NCBI RefSeq assembly: GCF_019468465.1
Contig: NZ_CP080519.1
Span: forward strand, 6,069,001-6,133,000
Source of the DNA: Amycolatopsis sp. DSM 110486
GTDB lineage: Bacteria > Actinomycetota > Actinomycetes > Mycobacteriales > Pseudonocardiaceae
Length of the DNA: 64,000 nt
Direction: 5' to 3'
In this document: positions 1 to 9,084 of the stretch, piece after piece
Layout of the letters: every line of letters starts with the position of its first letter
Numbering within the stretch: position 1 is the stretch's first letter
Notes under the pieces: generated by a model
Databases searched by the model: none
Told to the model about the DNA's origin: nothing
Seen by the model: only the letters and a program-made list of their open reading frames with translations
Position numbers and translations under genes: made by a program

Positions 1-183
1 GAGGTGTTCAAGGTCGCCGAGTCCGGCGTCCGCGGCCCCGGCGACCTGATGTCCTACGCCGGCCAGGGTGCCGACGCCGTGCTGGTCGGCGAGGGCCTGG
101 TGGCCTCCGGCGACCCGAAGGGCGCGCTGGTGAAGCTCGTCACCGCCGGTTCGCACCCCGCCTGCCCGAGGCCGTCGCGGTGA
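1..183 (+). CDS. trpC: Indole-3-glycerol phosphate synthase, C-terminal end (partial)
   Basis: The window opens inside this gene. The frame is open from base 1 and stops at TGA 181-183, leaving the last 60 residues. They include [11 protein letters not shown] and [11 protein letters not shown], the late beta/alpha-barrel strands that form the phosphate-binding end of indole-3-glycerol phosphate synthase, which closes the indole ring in tryptophan synthesis. The stop overlaps the GTG of trpB (GTGA), so translation is probably coupled. Identity rests on these motifs plus trpB and trpA directly downstream; the N-terminal part and promoter lie outside the window. Confidence 0.9.
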   Translation, partial: EVFKVAESGVRGPGDLMSYAGQGADAVLVGEGLVASGDPKGALVKLVTAGSHPACPRPSR

Positions 184-1400
184 CCGAGGAGCACAGCAAG
201 CACGACCCGGACGAGCGGGGCTACTACGGCCCCTACGGCGGCCGGTTCATGCCGGAAGCGCTGATCGGCGTCGTCGACGAGGTCGCGGCTGAATACGAGA
301 AGGCGCGCCGCGACCCGGAGTTCACCGGTGAGCTGCGCCGCCTGCTCAAGGACTACGCGGGCCGCCCGTCGCTGCTCACCGAGGCCAAACGCTTCGGCGC
401 GCACGCCGGGGGCGCGCGGGTGTTCCTCAAGCGCGAAGACCTCAACCACACCGGTTCGCACAAGATCAACAACGTGCTCGGCCAGGCGCTGCTCACCAAG
501 CGCATGGGCAAGAAGCGCGTGATCGCCGAGACCGGCGCGGGCCAGCACGGCGTGGCCACGGCCACCGCGTGCGCGCTGCTCGACCTCGAGTGCCTGGTCT
601 ACATGGGCGAGGTCGACACCGAGCGCCAGGCGCTCAACGTCGCGCGCATGAAGCTGCTCGGCGCCGAGGTCGTGCCGGTCAAGACCGGTTCCCGCACGCT
701 CAAGGACGCGATCAACGAGGCCTTGCGCGACTGGGTGACCAACTCCGAGACCACGCACTACCTGTTCGGCACCGCCGCGGGCCCGTACCCGTTCCCGATG
801 ATGGTGCGCAACTTCCACAAGGTCATCGGCGAGGAAGCGCGCGAGCAGATCCTGGAGCAGGCCGGCCGGCTGCCCGACGTCGTCGCCGCGTGCGTCGGCG
901 GCGGTTCCAACGCCATCGGCATCTTCTCCGGCTTCTACGACGACCCGTCGGTGCGGCTGGTCGGCCTGGAGCCGGGCGGCGAGGGCCTCGACGGCGACCG
1001 CCACGGCGCCACGCTCACCAAGGGCACCCCGGGCAACCTGCACGGCGCGATGTCGTACCTGCTGCAGGACGAGGACGGCCAGACGGTGGAGTCGCACTCC
1101 ATCTCGGCCGGGCTCGACTACCCGGGCGTCGGCCCGGAGCACGCGTGGCTCAAGGACTCCGGCCGCGCCGAGTACCGCCCGGTCACTGACGCCGAGGCCA
1201 TGGACGCGTTCCGGCTGCTCTCGCGCACCGAAGGCATCATCCCGGCGATCGAGTCGGCCCACGCGCTGGCCGGCGCCCTGGTGCTCGGCCGTGAGCTCGG
1301 GCCCGAGGGCCTCATCGTCGTGAACCTCTCGGGGCGCGGCGACAAGGACATGGACACCGCGGCCAAGTGGTTCGGCCTCGTGGACGGGGAGGACCAGTGA
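180..1400 (+). CDS. trpB: Tryptophan synthase beta chain
   Basis: 406 residues, a normal length for TrpB. It joins indole and serine into tryptophan with pyridoxal phosphate (PLP) and works as an alpha2-beta2 complex with TrpA. The PLP lysine lies in HTGSHKINN (about residue 95), followed by the GAGQHG loop. The glycine-rich PLP phosphate-binding loop GGGSNAIG is near residue 240, and the C-terminus carries LSGRGDKD. The GTG start at 180 overlaps the trpC stop and matches the usual N-terminus with YYGPYGGRF. The stop overlaps the trpA GTG in the same way, so trpC-trpB-trpA form one tightly coupled operon. Confidence 0.97.
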   Translation: MTEEHSKHDPDERGYYGPYGGRFMPEALIGVVDEVAAEYEKARRDPEFTGELRRLLKDYAGRPSLLTEAKRFGAHAGGARVFLKREDLNHTGSHKINNVLGQALLTKRMGKKRVIAETGAGQHGVATATACALLDLECLVYMGEVDTERQALNVARMKLLGAEVVPVKTGSRTLKDAINEALRDWVTNSETTHYLFGTAAGPYPFPMMVRNFHKVIGEEAREQILEQAGRLPDVVAACVGGGSNAIGIFSGFYDDPSVRLVGLEPGGEGLDGDRHGATLTKGTPGNLHGAMSYLLQDEDGQTVESHSISAGLDYPGVGPEHAWLKDSGRAEYRPVTDAEAMDAFRLLSRTEGIIPAIESAHALAGALVLGRELGPEGLIVVNLSGRGDKDMDTAAKWFGLVDGEDQ

Positions 1401-2191
1401 GCGCGCTCGACGACCTGTTCGCGGCGACGCGGGCGGAAGGCCGGGCCGCGCTGGTCGGCTACCTGCCCGCCGGATTCCCGTCGGTCGACGGCTCGAAGGA
1501 TCTCCTGGCCGCCACCATCGACGGCGGTGCGGACCTGCTCGAGATCGGCGTGCCGTACTCCGACCCGGTGATGGACGGGCCCACGATCCAGGCCGCCGCC
1601 GAGTCGGCGCTGGCCGGTGGGTTCAAGCTCAAGCGGCTCTTCGAGGTCGTCGAGTCGGTGTCGGCGCGCGGCGGCAAGGCCGTGGTGATGACGTACTGGA
1701 ACCCGGTGCACCGCTACGGCGTCGATCGCTTCGCGCGCGACCTCGCGTCGGCGGGCGGGCTGGGCATGATCACGCCGGACCTGATCCCCGACGAGGCCGC
1801 CGAGTGGACGGCCGTGTCCGAGACCCACGGTCTGGACCGGATCTTCCTGGTGGCGCCGTCGTCGTCGGAGGAGCGCCTGGCGCTCACCACCGCCGCGTCG
1901 TCCGGCTTCGTCTACGCCACGGCGGTCATGGGCGTCACGGGCGCCCGTGACGCGGTGGGCGTGCACGCGGAGGACCTGGTCCGCCGCACGCGGGCCCACA
2001 CGCACCTCCCGATCGGCGTCGGCCTCGGCGTCCGCTCCGGCGACCAGGCGGCCCAGGTGGGTGGCTTCGCCGACGCGGTGATCGTCGGGTCGGCCCTGGT
2101 CACGGCCGCAGCCGAGGGCAGTGTCGACGGGGTGCGGAAGCTGGCGGAGGAGCTCGCGGAAGGCGTGCGCCGGGCTCCGGCCCGGGCCTGA
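1397..2191 (+). CDS. trpA: Tryptophan synthase alpha chain
   Basis: 264 residues. TrpA cleaves indole-3-glycerol phosphate to indole and glyceraldehyde 3-phosphate, and the indole is channelled to TrpB. Family motifs are GYLPAGFPS near the N-terminus, [15 protein letters not shown] with the catalytic Glu and Asp, and [11 protein letters not shown] in the phosphate-binding region. I chose the GTG at 1397, which overlaps the trpB stop (GTGA), over an in-frame GTG at 1367 that would add an unconserved arginine-rich extension inside trpB. It is the last trp gene here; the next gene begins about 50 bases downstream and is not a tryptophan gene. Confidence 0.96.
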   Translation: MSALDDLFAATRAEGRAALVGYLPAGFPSVDGSKDLLAATIDGGADLLEIGVPYSDPVMDGPTIQAAAESALAGGFKLKRLFEVVESVSARGGKAVVMTYWNPVHRYGVDRFARDLASAGGLGMITPDLIPDEAAEWTAVSETHGLDRIFLVAPSSSEERLALTTAASSGFVYATAVMGVTGARDAVGVHAEDLVRRTRAHTHLPIGVGLGVRSGDQAAQVGGFADAVIVGSALVTAAAEGSVDGVRKLAEELAEGVRRAPARA

Positions 2192-2240
2192 CTTCGGCGT
2201 TCTGCTCCGGGGGCCACCTGTCGCTGGCACGATGCGGGCC

Positions 2241-3068
2241 ATGACCCGCACCGCCCGTCGCATGTTCGACCTGCTCGAACCGATCTGCCTGGTCACCTTC
2301 TTGTCCGACGAGTGCAACGACGAGCTGGCCGCGCTCGGCCACCGCACCTACTGGGACGGTTACTTCGCCAGCCGCGCCGCTCCGCTGGGGCGCGTGCCGG
2401 CGCAGGTCGTGCACGCGGCCTTCTACAACTTCGCCGACGGCGAGGTCGAGCGGCACATCCCGAGTGCGTGGGAGACGATCCCGCCCGAGGCCTCCTTCGC
2501 CGCGCGCGAGCGAGGCAGCGCGGCCTCGTTGCGCCGGATCCTCGGTGAGGAGCTGGCTTCCTCGCCGGGTTTGGTACGCGCCGCCGAGCTGACGACCCAG
2601 GCCGCGGTCAACACGCCCACCGCGGGCCGCGTGATGTTCGCCGGCATGCGCGCCCTCCCGGTGCCCACCGACCCTGTCGCCCGCCTGTGGCACTCGGCGA
2701 CCATGCTCCGCGAACACCGCGGTGACGGCCACATCGCCGCCCTCCTCGCCGCGGGCATCGGCGGCACGGAAGCCCACGTGCTCTCGGCGCTCGACATGGG
2801 CATCCACCCCCCGGAATCCTTCGGGCGTGTCCAGCACCTGCCGAAGGCTCGGCTGGCTGCGGTCATGGCCGGCCTGCGCTCACGCGGCCTCGTCGACGCG
2901 GCGGGCCATTTCACCGACGCGGGGCGCGAGACCAAGCAACGCATCGAGACCCTGACCGATGACCTCGCCGCGGCGCCGTACGACACGTTGTCGCCCGCCG
3001 AGCTCGACGAGCTGATCGCCGCACTCGAGCCGATCACGGCGAAGGTGGTGGCCACGGGGTCACAGTGA
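2241..3068 (+). CDS. SCO6745-family protein (SalK-like, HTH-like fold)
   Basis: 275 residues from ATG 2241 (an ATG at 2232 is equally possible). It matches the actinobacterial SCO6745 family, recognised by the N-terminal MFDLLEPI stretch, the early ELAALGHRTYWDGYFASRAAP segment, and helical halves with winged-helix character (for example MAGLRSRGLVDAAGHFTDAG). Members are predicted to fold like tandem helix-turn-helix domains. SalK of a lantibiotic cluster is grouped here, but no general biochemical role is established. No signal peptide or membrane segment is visible. It follows trpA by 49 bases with no clear terminator, so it could be read from the trp promoter. The function is unknown. Confidence 0.75.
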   Translation: MTRTARRMFDLLEPICLVTFLSDECNDELAALGHRTYWDGYFASRAAPLGRVPAQVVHAAFYNFADGEVERHIPSAWETIPPEASFAARERGSAASLRRILGEELASSPGLVRAAELTTQAAVNTPTAGRVMFAGMRALPVPTDPVARLWHSATMLREHRGDGHIAALLAAGIGGTEAHVLSALDMGIHPPESFGRVQHLPKARLAAVMAGLRSRGLVDAAGHFTDAGRETKQRIETLTDDLAAAPYDTLSPAELDELIAALEPITAKVVATGSQ

Positions 3069-3120
3069 CGAACGGGCCATTTGTATGGATCATGTACGCC
3101 CACCACCGACCCTCGGCGGC

Positions 3121-3789
3121 ATGACCTTCACCCACCTCCCTCGGCGTTCGTTCCTCCGTGGCGCCGCCGGCCTCACCGCCGCGACCGCCGCGGGCCTGAT
3201 CCTGCCTGGCCTTGCCCGAGCAGCCGGGCAAAGCCAACGACAAGAGCCCCGCATCTACAGCTGCGCCGAATGGGGTGCCCGGCCGCCCGCCGATCCGTTG
3301 ACGACGCTCGACCACCCGGCGAACCGCGTGCTCGTGCACCACATCGCGTGCCCCAACAGCACGGACTATTCGCTGGCCCACGCGTTTCAGGTCGCGCGCG
3401 ACGACCAGGCCGACCACATCGACAACAACGGCTGGTCCGACACCGGTCAGCACTTCACGATCTCCCGCGGCGGCTACCGCATGGAAGGCCGCCACGGCAG
3501 CCTCGACGCGCTGCGCAATGGCAACCAGATCGTGCGCGCCGCACACTGCCCGGGCCAGAACGACAACGCGATCGGCATCGAGAACGAAGGCACGTACACC
3601 TCGGTCGAACCGCCGCAAGCGCAGTGGGATTCGCTGGTCGTCTTCATCGCGTACGTCTGCGAGCAGTACGGCATCCCCGTCGAGGAGATCAAGGGCCACC
3701 GCGACTACTACAACACCGAATGCCCGGGCGACAAGCTCTACGCGAAGCTGCCGCAGCTGCGTGCGGAAGTCGGCGGCCTGCTCGGCTGA
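3121..3789 (+). CDS. Tat-exported N-acetylmuramoyl-L-alanine amidase (peptidoglycan-recognition type)
   Basis: 222 residues from ATG 3121; an upstream in-frame ATG at 3085 would place extra residues before the signal peptide. The N-terminus is a twin-arginine signal (PRRSFLRGAAGL) with a hydrophobic core ending near ARAAG. The mature part is an Amidase_2/PGRP zinc domain. RVLVHHIACPN supplies the first metal histidine, NAIGIENEG is the family strand, and KGHRDYYNTECPGDKLY carries the second histidine and the zinc cysteine. These enzymes cut the bond between muramic acid and the stem peptide outside the membrane, so a role in wall turnover or scavenging is likely. It converges on the ligase gene with only 2 bases between stops. 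Confidence 0.9.
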   Translation: MTFTHLPRRSFLRGAAGLTAATAAGLILPGLARAAGQSQRQEPRIYSCAEWGARPPADPLTTLDHPANRVLVHHIACPNSTDYSLAHAFQVARDDQADHIDNNGWSDTGQHFTISRGGYRMEGRHGSLDALRNGNQIVRAAHCPGQNDNAIGIENEGTYTSVEPPQAQWDSLVVFIAYVCEQYGIPVEEIKGHRDYYNTECPGDKLYAKLPQLRAEVGGLLG

Positions 3790-3791
3790 AC

Positions 3792-5156
3792 TCAGTGGAG
3801 CCAGCGCATCACGTCGCACAGCTCTTCGGCGTCGAGCCCGCCCAGTTCGTCGATCTCGCCGCGGCGCACGTCCATCAACGTCGTCGCCAGTTCCGCGCCG
3901 AAGGCCGATTTCAGCACGTCGTCGGCGACGAACGCGGCCACGGCCTGCTCCAGTGAGCGGGGGAGGCGCACCACTCCCGCGGCGGCGGCGTCCCCGGCCG
4001 ACAACGTCCCCGGATCCACCTCCACCGGCTCCGGCAACCGTGTCGCGGAATCGAGCCCCGCGATTCCCGCGAACAGCAACGCGGCCACGACCAGATACGG
4101 GTTAGCCGTGAGATCAAAACACTTCACTTCGAAATTCGCGGCTGTGTCCCGTTTCCCCGCCGGGCCGCGCACCAACCGCAGCGGTGCTTCCCGGTTTTCC
4201 AGGCCCCACGCGGTGTACACCCCGGCCCAGTGGTGCGGTTCGAGCCGCAGGTAGCTCACGACCGACGGAGCCCCGACGGCCAGCAACGCCGGCAACCGCC
4301 CGAAAATCCCCGCGGCGAACGACTCGGCGACCTCGCTCAGCCCGAACACCCCGGCGCCGCCGGCGCACAGGTTCCGCTCGCCCTCCCACAGGCTGCAGTG
4401 CACGTGCCCGCCGTTGCCCACGCCGCCGGGCGCGAACTTCGGCGTGAACGACGTTTTCAACCCGTGGTTCACCCCCACCGCGCGGATCGTCTCCCGCGCC
4501 AGCACCGCGACGTCCGCAGCCCGCACGGGATCGTCGGCGGCCACGGAAACCTCGAACTGCCCCGCCGCGTATTCCGGGTGCACCTGCTCGACGCCGAGGC
4601 CCTGACTGTCCAAAGCAGACACCAGATCCCGCACGTATGCCGATTGCTCGGCCAGCCGCGAATACCCGTACGCGGGCCCCGCCACCGGCGCCCCGCCCGG
4701 CCCGGCGACCACCCACTCGAGCTCGAACGCCATCCGCGCCGAGTACCCGCGGCCGGCCAGTTTTGCCACCGCCGTCGCCGCCAGCGCCCGCGAGTCCTGC
4801 GGGTGCGGCTCGCCTTCCTGGTCGTAGCGCAGGGCCGGCGCCCACGCCCACCCCCGCTGCGCGTCGAGCACCGTGAGCGCGTCGAGGTCCGGGTGCAGCC
4901 GCAGGTCGCCGACGGGGCCGAGCGAGTACGCGCCCGACGTGATCGTGTCAGTGCACAGGAAGAAGTCGAACGAGTTCGACGCGCCCACGCCCCACGCCGC
5001 GACCTCGGCGAGCCGGCTCACCGGCACCGCCTTCACACGGGAGATGCCGGAGTTGTCGACGAAGGTCAGCGCCACCAGCTCGACCCCCGAACGGCCCAGC
5101 AGCGCAGCCTCCTCGGCACCCCGCCTGGAAAGTTCAACCCGATCGAGCTGGCTCAT
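3792..5156 (-). CDS. Glutamine-synthetase-family gamma-glutamyl ligase (GlnA3/GlnA4-like)
   Basis: 454 residues, with the beta-grasp N-domain (VALTFVDNSGISRVKAVP) and the C-terminal catalytic domain. The nucleotide/metal region appears as GNGGHVHCSLWEG and the arginine loop as NREAPLRLVRG. It looks like the divergent actinobacterial GlnA3/GlnA4 group rather than true GlnA. Those enzymes attach glutamate to amines such as polyamines, ethanolamine or anilides for uptake-linked catabolism. Context agrees: it diverges from a permease / FluG-like amidohydrolase / M20 hydrolase operon, and mycobacterial glnA3 also sits beside an amidohydrolase gene. The actual amine cannot be read from sequence. 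No adenylylation-site motif was identified. Confidence 0.85.
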   Translation of the reverse strand: MSQLDRVELSRRGAEEAALLGRSGVELVALTFVDNSGISRVKAVPVSRLAEVAAWGVGASNSFDFFLCTDTITSGAYSLGPVGDLRLHPDLDALTVLDAQRGWAWAPALRYDQEGEPHPQDSRALAATAVAKLAGRGYSARMAFELEWVVAGPGGAPVAGPAYGYSRLAEQSAYVRDLVSALDSQGLGVEQVHPEYAAGQFEVSVAADDPVRAADVAVLARETIRAVGVNHGLKTSFTPKFAPGGVGNGGHVHCSLWEGERNLCAGGAGVFGLSEVAESFAAGIFGRLPALLAVGAPSVVSYLRLEPHHWAGVYTAWGLENREAPLRLVRGPAGKRDTAANFEVKCFDLTANPYLVVAALLFAGIAGLDSATRLPEPVEVDPGTLSAGDAAAAGVVRLPRSLEQAVAAFVADDVLKSAFGAELATTLMDVRRGEIDELGGLDAEELCDVMRWLH

Positions 5157-5170
5157 CCTGCCCCCGCGAT

Positions 5171-5188
5171 GTTCACTGTGTAGTTCAC
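5171..5188. promoter_or_regulatory. Direct repeat in the divergent ligase/permease promoter region
   Basis: The 89-base gap between the ligase (leftward) and the permease (rightward) holds two copies of GTTCAC separated by TGTGTA, a 12-base period. The repeat could be an operator for both promoters. It does not fit the spacing I know for GlnR boxes. The permease ribosome-binding site GAAGGAG lies just before GTG 5246. Confidence 0.3.
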
Positions 5189-5245
5189 GCCGTCGTCCTC
5201 GGCGGCCGTGGGACCACCTGCTGCTTCCGGACGAAGGAGCGCATC

Positions 5246-6685
5246 GTGTCAGACATCGTCGAAACCCGTCCAGCGCTGCGGCGCACCCTGTCGGTGTGGC
5301 AGGCCGTGGGCCTGTCCGTGGCGCTCATGGCGCCGAGTATGGCCGCCAACATCAACCCCCAGCAGACCGCGGCCGCCGCCGGGCGGGCCGTGCCGCTGGC
5401 TTTCCTGCTCTCGGCCGCCGGCGTGCTGCTGGTCGCCTACGGCTTCGTCCGCCTCTGCCAGCACTACCACCACGCGGGCTCGGTCTACGCGTTCGTCGGC
5501 GCGACGCTCGGCCCGCGCGCCGGTGTGGTGTCCGGCATCGGGCTGCTCGGCACGTACACCTTCTACGCCGTGGTCACGAGCTCGGCCGCGGGCACGCTCG
5601 GCACGGCGTTCCTCACGCAGGTGGGGATCTGGCCGAACCCGCCCTGGTGGGGGCCGTTCGTGCTCACGGGCGTCGCGCTCGTCGGCAGCTGGCTGCTCGC
5701 GGTGGCGCCCGCGCGCCGAGGCACGTCGACGCTGCTCGCCGTGGAAGGCGCGACGATCGCGGTGATCCTCCTGGTCACCGCCGTGATCCTGGTCCGCCTG
5801 ATCGCCGGCAACGCACCCAACGACGCCCACTTCACGATGTCCGTGTTCACCTTCACGCCGGACATCGGCCTGTCCGGCGTGTTCCTCGGCGCCGTGTTCG
5901 GCTTCCTGTCCTTCGCGGGCTTCGAAGCCGCCGCGACGCTCGGCGAGGAGACCCGCGACCCGCGCCGCAACATCCCGCGCGCCATCCTCGGCACGGCCAT
6001 CTTCGGCGGCGCCTTCTTCGTGATCGTGACGGCCGTGGAGATGATGGCGTTCCGCTCCGACGCCCAGGCCTTCCACGACTCGCCCTCCCTGCTCGGCGAC
6101 CTGGGCAGCACGTTCGTCGGCTCGTGGGCCGGCGACGTGATCAGTGTGGGCGCCGCGATCAGCGCGTTCGGCTGCTGCCTCGCCTGCGTGGTCGGCGGCT
6201 CGCGCCTGCTCTTCGCCCTGGGCCGCGACGCCTTCGACGGCCGCGGCATCGGCCGCACGTCCCCGAAGGGCACACCGGTCATCGCCGTCACGACCGTCGC
6301 CCTGGCGGCCGCGCTGATCATCGTCGTGTGCGCCGTGTTCTTCGGCGCGACGGCGGCGGACACCTTCGCGTGGTCGGGATCCATCGGCACGTTGATCCTT
6401 TTGGTCATCTACCTGCTGACCACCCTCGGCGCCATCCTGTTGCTCTTCGTGCGCCGCCGCATGCACGTCCCGTGGTGGCACCTGATCTTCCCCCTCGGCG
6501 CGCTCGCGCTGCTGGGCTACACGGTGTACGTCAACGTCGTCCCCTACCCGACCGAGGGCCCGGCCCGCTGGTTCCCCGTCGCGGCGGGCGCGGTGCTCGT
6601 GCTGGCCGTGGTCTTGGTCCTCGCGGCGCCCGGCTTCGCCCGTAGGGTGGGGGAACGGCTGGGCGTCACCGAAGGAGGCCGATGA
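5246..6685 (+). CDS. APC-superfamily amino acid/amine permease
   Basis: 479 residues with about 12 to 13 hydrophobic segments. The N-terminal pattern WQAVGLSVALMAPSMAAN and the later FLSFAGFEAAATLGEET are characteristic of amino acid/polyamine/organocation permeases. It sits in the cytoplasmic membrane and probably imports an amine or amino acid by ion coupling. GTG 5246 is preceded by GAAGGAG at good spacing. Its stop overlaps the ATG of the amidohydrolase (ATGA), and that gene in turn overlaps the M20 hydrolase, giving a three-gene operon. With the divergent ligase, uptake followed by gamma-glutamylation or hydrolysis is a reasonable reading. The substrate is unknown. Confidence 0.9.
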   Translation: MSDIVETRPALRRTLSVWQAVGLSVALMAPSMAANINPQQTAAAAGRAVPLAFLLSAAGVLLVAYGFVRLCQHYHHAGSVYAFVGATLGPRAGVVSGIGLLGTYTFYAVVTSSAAGTLGTAFLTQVGIWPNPPWWGPFVLTGVALVGSWLLAVAPARRGTSTLLAVEGATIAVILLVTAVILVRLIAGNAPNDAHFTMSVFTFTPDIGLSGVFLGAVFGFLSFAGFEAAATLGEETRDPRRNIPRAILGTAIFGGAFFVIVTAVEMMAFRSDAQAFHDSPSLLGDLGSTFVGSWAGDVISVGAAISAFGCCLACVVGGSRLLFALGRDAFDGRGIGRTSPKGTPVIAVTTVALAAALIIVVCAVFFGATAADTFAWSGSIGTLILLVIYLLTTLGAILLLFVRRRMHVPWWHLIFPLGALALLGYTVYVNVVPYPTEGPARWFPVAAGAVLVLAVVLVLAAPGFARRVGERLGVTEGGR

Positions 6686-7821
6686 GCGAGGTGCTGGACT
6701 TCGTCGCGGAGGCGCCGCTGGTGGACCACCACTGCCACGGAGTGGTGACGGGCGAGGTGGAACGCGAGGGCTTCGAGCGGATGCTCACGGAGGCCGACGC
6801 GGTGTCGCCGCTGGGAACGTCGCTGTTCGACTCGCTCATCGGGCTCGCCGTGCGCGAGCGGTGCGCGCCGGTGCTCGACCTGCCGAAGCACGCGCCGGCC
6901 GACGAGTACCTCGCACGGCGAGCGGAGCTGGGAGCCGACGAGGTCAACCGGCGGTTCCTGCGCGGCACGGGGACCACCGACTTCCTGCTCGACGGCGGTT
7001 TCCAGCCCGACGAGCTCACCGGCACCACCGAGTTCGCCCGCCTCGCCGGCGCCCGTGCCCACGACGTGGTGCGGCTCGAGCAGGTCGCCGAGGACGTGGT
7101 GCGCGCCGGCACGACCGCGAGCCGGTTCGCCGCGGACTTCGAGGCGGAGCTGGAAAAACGAGCGAAACACGCGGCCGGGGTGAAGTCGATCGCCGCGTAC
7201 CGGGTGGGGCTGGAGCTGTCGGGTGAGCGGCCCGACGCCGTCGAGGTGGTCGACGCGGCCGGGCGGTGGCTCTCGCGCTTCGGGGCCGGGCTGGGGCTGC
7301 GCCTGGCCGACGAGGTGCTGCACCGCCACCTCGTCTGGACGGGTATCGACCTCGGGCTGCCCGTGCAGTTCCACGTGGGCTACGGCGATTCCGACGTGGA
7401 CCTGCACCGGTGCGATCCCTTGCTGCTCACCGGATTCCTGCGTGCCACGCGCGAGACGGGCGTGCCGATCCTGCTGCTGCACAACTACCCGTTCCACCGC
7501 AACGCCGCCTACCTCGCGCAGGTCTTCGAGCACGTCTTCGTGGACACGGGCCTCATCACGCACAACGCCGGCTTCCGCGCGCCGGCGATCCTGGCCGAGA
7601 CGCTGGAGCTCGTGCCGTTCGGCAAGCTGCTGTTCTCGACCGACGCGTTCGGCCTCGCGGAGCTCTACCACCTCGGCACAACCCTGTTCCGCCAAGGACT
7701 TTCCGACTTCCTGCGGTCCGCTTTTGCCGCCGACGCACTGTCCGAAGTGGACGCGCGGCGCCTCGTCCGCCTCGCCGGCCACGAGAACGCCACCCGGATC
7801 TACCGCCTGGAGCCCCGATGA
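6682..7821 (+). CDS. Amidohydrolase of the FluG N-domain type
   Basis: 379 residues. The N-terminal PLVDHHCHG places a metal-binding HxH at residues 17 and 19. Later elements QFHVGYGD, LLLHNYPFHRNA and LLFSTDAFGLAELY supply the further histidines and aspartate of a metal-dependent TIM-barrel amidohydrolase. The sequence resembles the N-terminal half of fungal and bacterial FluG, whose C-terminal half is a glutamine-synthetase-like domain; here that domain is the separate divergent gene at 3792-5156. Mycobacterium has a similar amidohydrolase next to glnA3. A role in hydrolysing a gamma-glutamyl or related amide is inference. The ATG overlaps the permease stop and the gene's own stop overlaps the next start. 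Confidence 0.85.
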   Translation: MSEVLDFVAEAPLVDHHCHGVVTGEVEREGFERMLTEADAVSPLGTSLFDSLIGLAVRERCAPVLDLPKHAPADEYLARRAELGADEVNRRFLRGTGTTDFLLDGGFQPDELTGTTEFARLAGARAHDVVRLEQVAEDVVRAGTTASRFAADFEAELEKRAKHAAGVKSIAAYRVGLELSGERPDAVEVVDAAGRWLSRFGAGLGLRLADEVLHRHLVWTGIDLGLPVQFHVGYGDSDVDLHRCDPLLLTGFLRATRETGVPILLLHNYPFHRNAAYLAQVFEHVFVDTGLITHNAGFRAPAILAETLELVPFGKLLFSTDAFGLAELYHLGTTLFRQGLSDFLRSAFAADALSEVDARRLVRLAGHENATRIYRLEPR

Positions 7822-8993
7822 CCGACCTGGCCGCGCGCTGGCGTGCCGCTCTCGCCGACGAGCTGCCGGATGCCGTCGAGCTGCGCCACCGGCTCCACGC
7901 CGACCCGCGCGCGTCCGGCGACGAGGAGGACACCGCGCGCGTGGTGGCCGCCGCGCTGGGCGCCGGCGAAGGGGCGCGCGTCGCCAAGACGGGACGGCTG
8001 GTCGAGCTGCCCGGCGAGCACGCCGGCCCCGCCGTCGCACTGCGGGCGGAGATGGACGCGTTGCCGATCGTCGAGCGCACGGGTGCGGCGTGGGCCTCGG
8101 ACTCCGGACTGATGCACGCGTGCGGCCACGACGTGCACCTGGCCGCGCTGGTCGCCGTCTGCCGGGCGGCGCGGCGCGTCGGCGTGCCGCGGCGGCTGGT
8201 CGCGGTGCTGCAGCCGCGTGAGGAGACGTCGCCTTCGGGCGCGCTGGACATCGTCGAGTCGGGGGCACTGGAGGAGCTCGGCGTGGACACCGTCATCGGC
8301 GCCCACGTGCAGCCGCGGCTGGCGCACAACGTCGTCTCGGCCGCGCCCGGGCCGGTGAACGCGTCGACCGACGAGTTCGAGATCGTGCTCCACGGCCAGG
8401 GCGGCCACGCGGGGTACCCGCACCTCGTGCGCGACCCGGTGCTGGCGCTGAGCCAGCTCGTGGTGAGCCTGCAGCAGCTCGCGAGCCGCCGGATCGACCC
8501 CGTGCACGGCGCCGTCTGCACGGTCGGGCGCATCCACGCCGGCACGGCCGCCAACGTCGTCCCGAACACCGCGACCGCGCTCGGCTCGCTGCGGCTCATG
8601 CGCGCGACCGACCGCGTACACGCGCTGGAGGTGCTGGCCGAGATCGTGCACTCCACCGCCCGCGCGTACGGCTGCACCGCCGACCTGCAGATCAGCCCGT
8701 GCGAGCCCGTGCTGGTCAACGACCCGGCGCTCGCGGCGGCCGCCCAGACCTGGCTGCTCGACGGCGGCGCCGACGTCGACGTGGACTTCCGCTCCTTCGG
8801 CGCCGATGACTTCGCCCACTACTGCGGCACCGGCACCCGCGGGCTGATGCTGTTCGTCGGCCTCGGCGACACCGCGGGCGCACCCAGCCTGCACGACGAG
8901 GTGTTCCTGCCCGAGGACGCCGCCGTCGGGCAGGTCGCGCGGGGCCTGATGGCCGGGTACCTCGCCGCTCTGCAGCCGGGCGGCTACGAGTAG
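7818..8993 (+). CDS. M20-family metal-dependent amidohydrolase (hippurate hydrolase-like)
   Basis: 391 residues from ATG 7818, which overlaps the preceding stop (ATGA). Motifs of the M20D branch are ELRHRLHADP at the start, RAEMDALPIVE, the metal site MHACGHDVH, QPREETSPSG with the catalytic glutamate region, GQGGHAGYPH in the dimerisation domain and PSLHDEVF near the end. Relatives hydrolyse N-acyl amino acids or amide conjugates in the cytoplasm. In this operon it could release an amino acid or amine from the imported compound or from its glutamyl derivative. It is the last gene of the permease operon; a weak hairpin follows at 9008-9023. Confidence 0.9.
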   Translation: MTDLAARWRAALADELPDAVELRHRLHADPRASGDEEDTARVVAAALGAGEGARVAKTGRLVELPGEHAGPAVALRAEMDALPIVERTGAAWASDSGLMHACGHDVHLAALVAVCRAARRVGVPRRLVAVLQPREETSPSGALDIVESGALEELGVDTVIGAHVQPRLAHNVVSAAPGPVNASTDEFEIVLHGQGGHAGYPHLVRDPVLALSQLVVSLQQLASRRIDPVHGAVCTVGRIHAGTAANVVPNTATALGSLRLMRATDRVHALEVLAEIVHSTARAYGCTADLQISPCEPVLVNDPALAAAAQTWLLDGGADVDVDFRSFGADDFAHYCGTGTRGLMLFVGLGDTAGAPSLHDEVFLPEDAAVGQVARGLMAGYLAALQPGGYE

Positions 8994-9007
8994 TCACCTT
9001 CGCGACC

Positions 9008-9023
9008 GGACCGTGACCGGTCC
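9008..9023. terminator. Short hairpin after the M20 gene
   Basis: GGACCG and CGGTCC form a 6-bp stem around TGAC, just after the M20 stop and before lgt. There is no T-tract, so it is a weak terminator candidate at best. Confidence 0.3.
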
Positions 9024-9084
9024 TTCACGAACCCTTCGGCGGCGCCCTCACCACACCGGAGCATTGACGCGCTACGGTGACCGC

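Noticed and set aside
54..1262. Long minus-strand open frame across trpB
   Set aside because: Same shadow effect; trpB on the plus strand carries all catalytic motifs.
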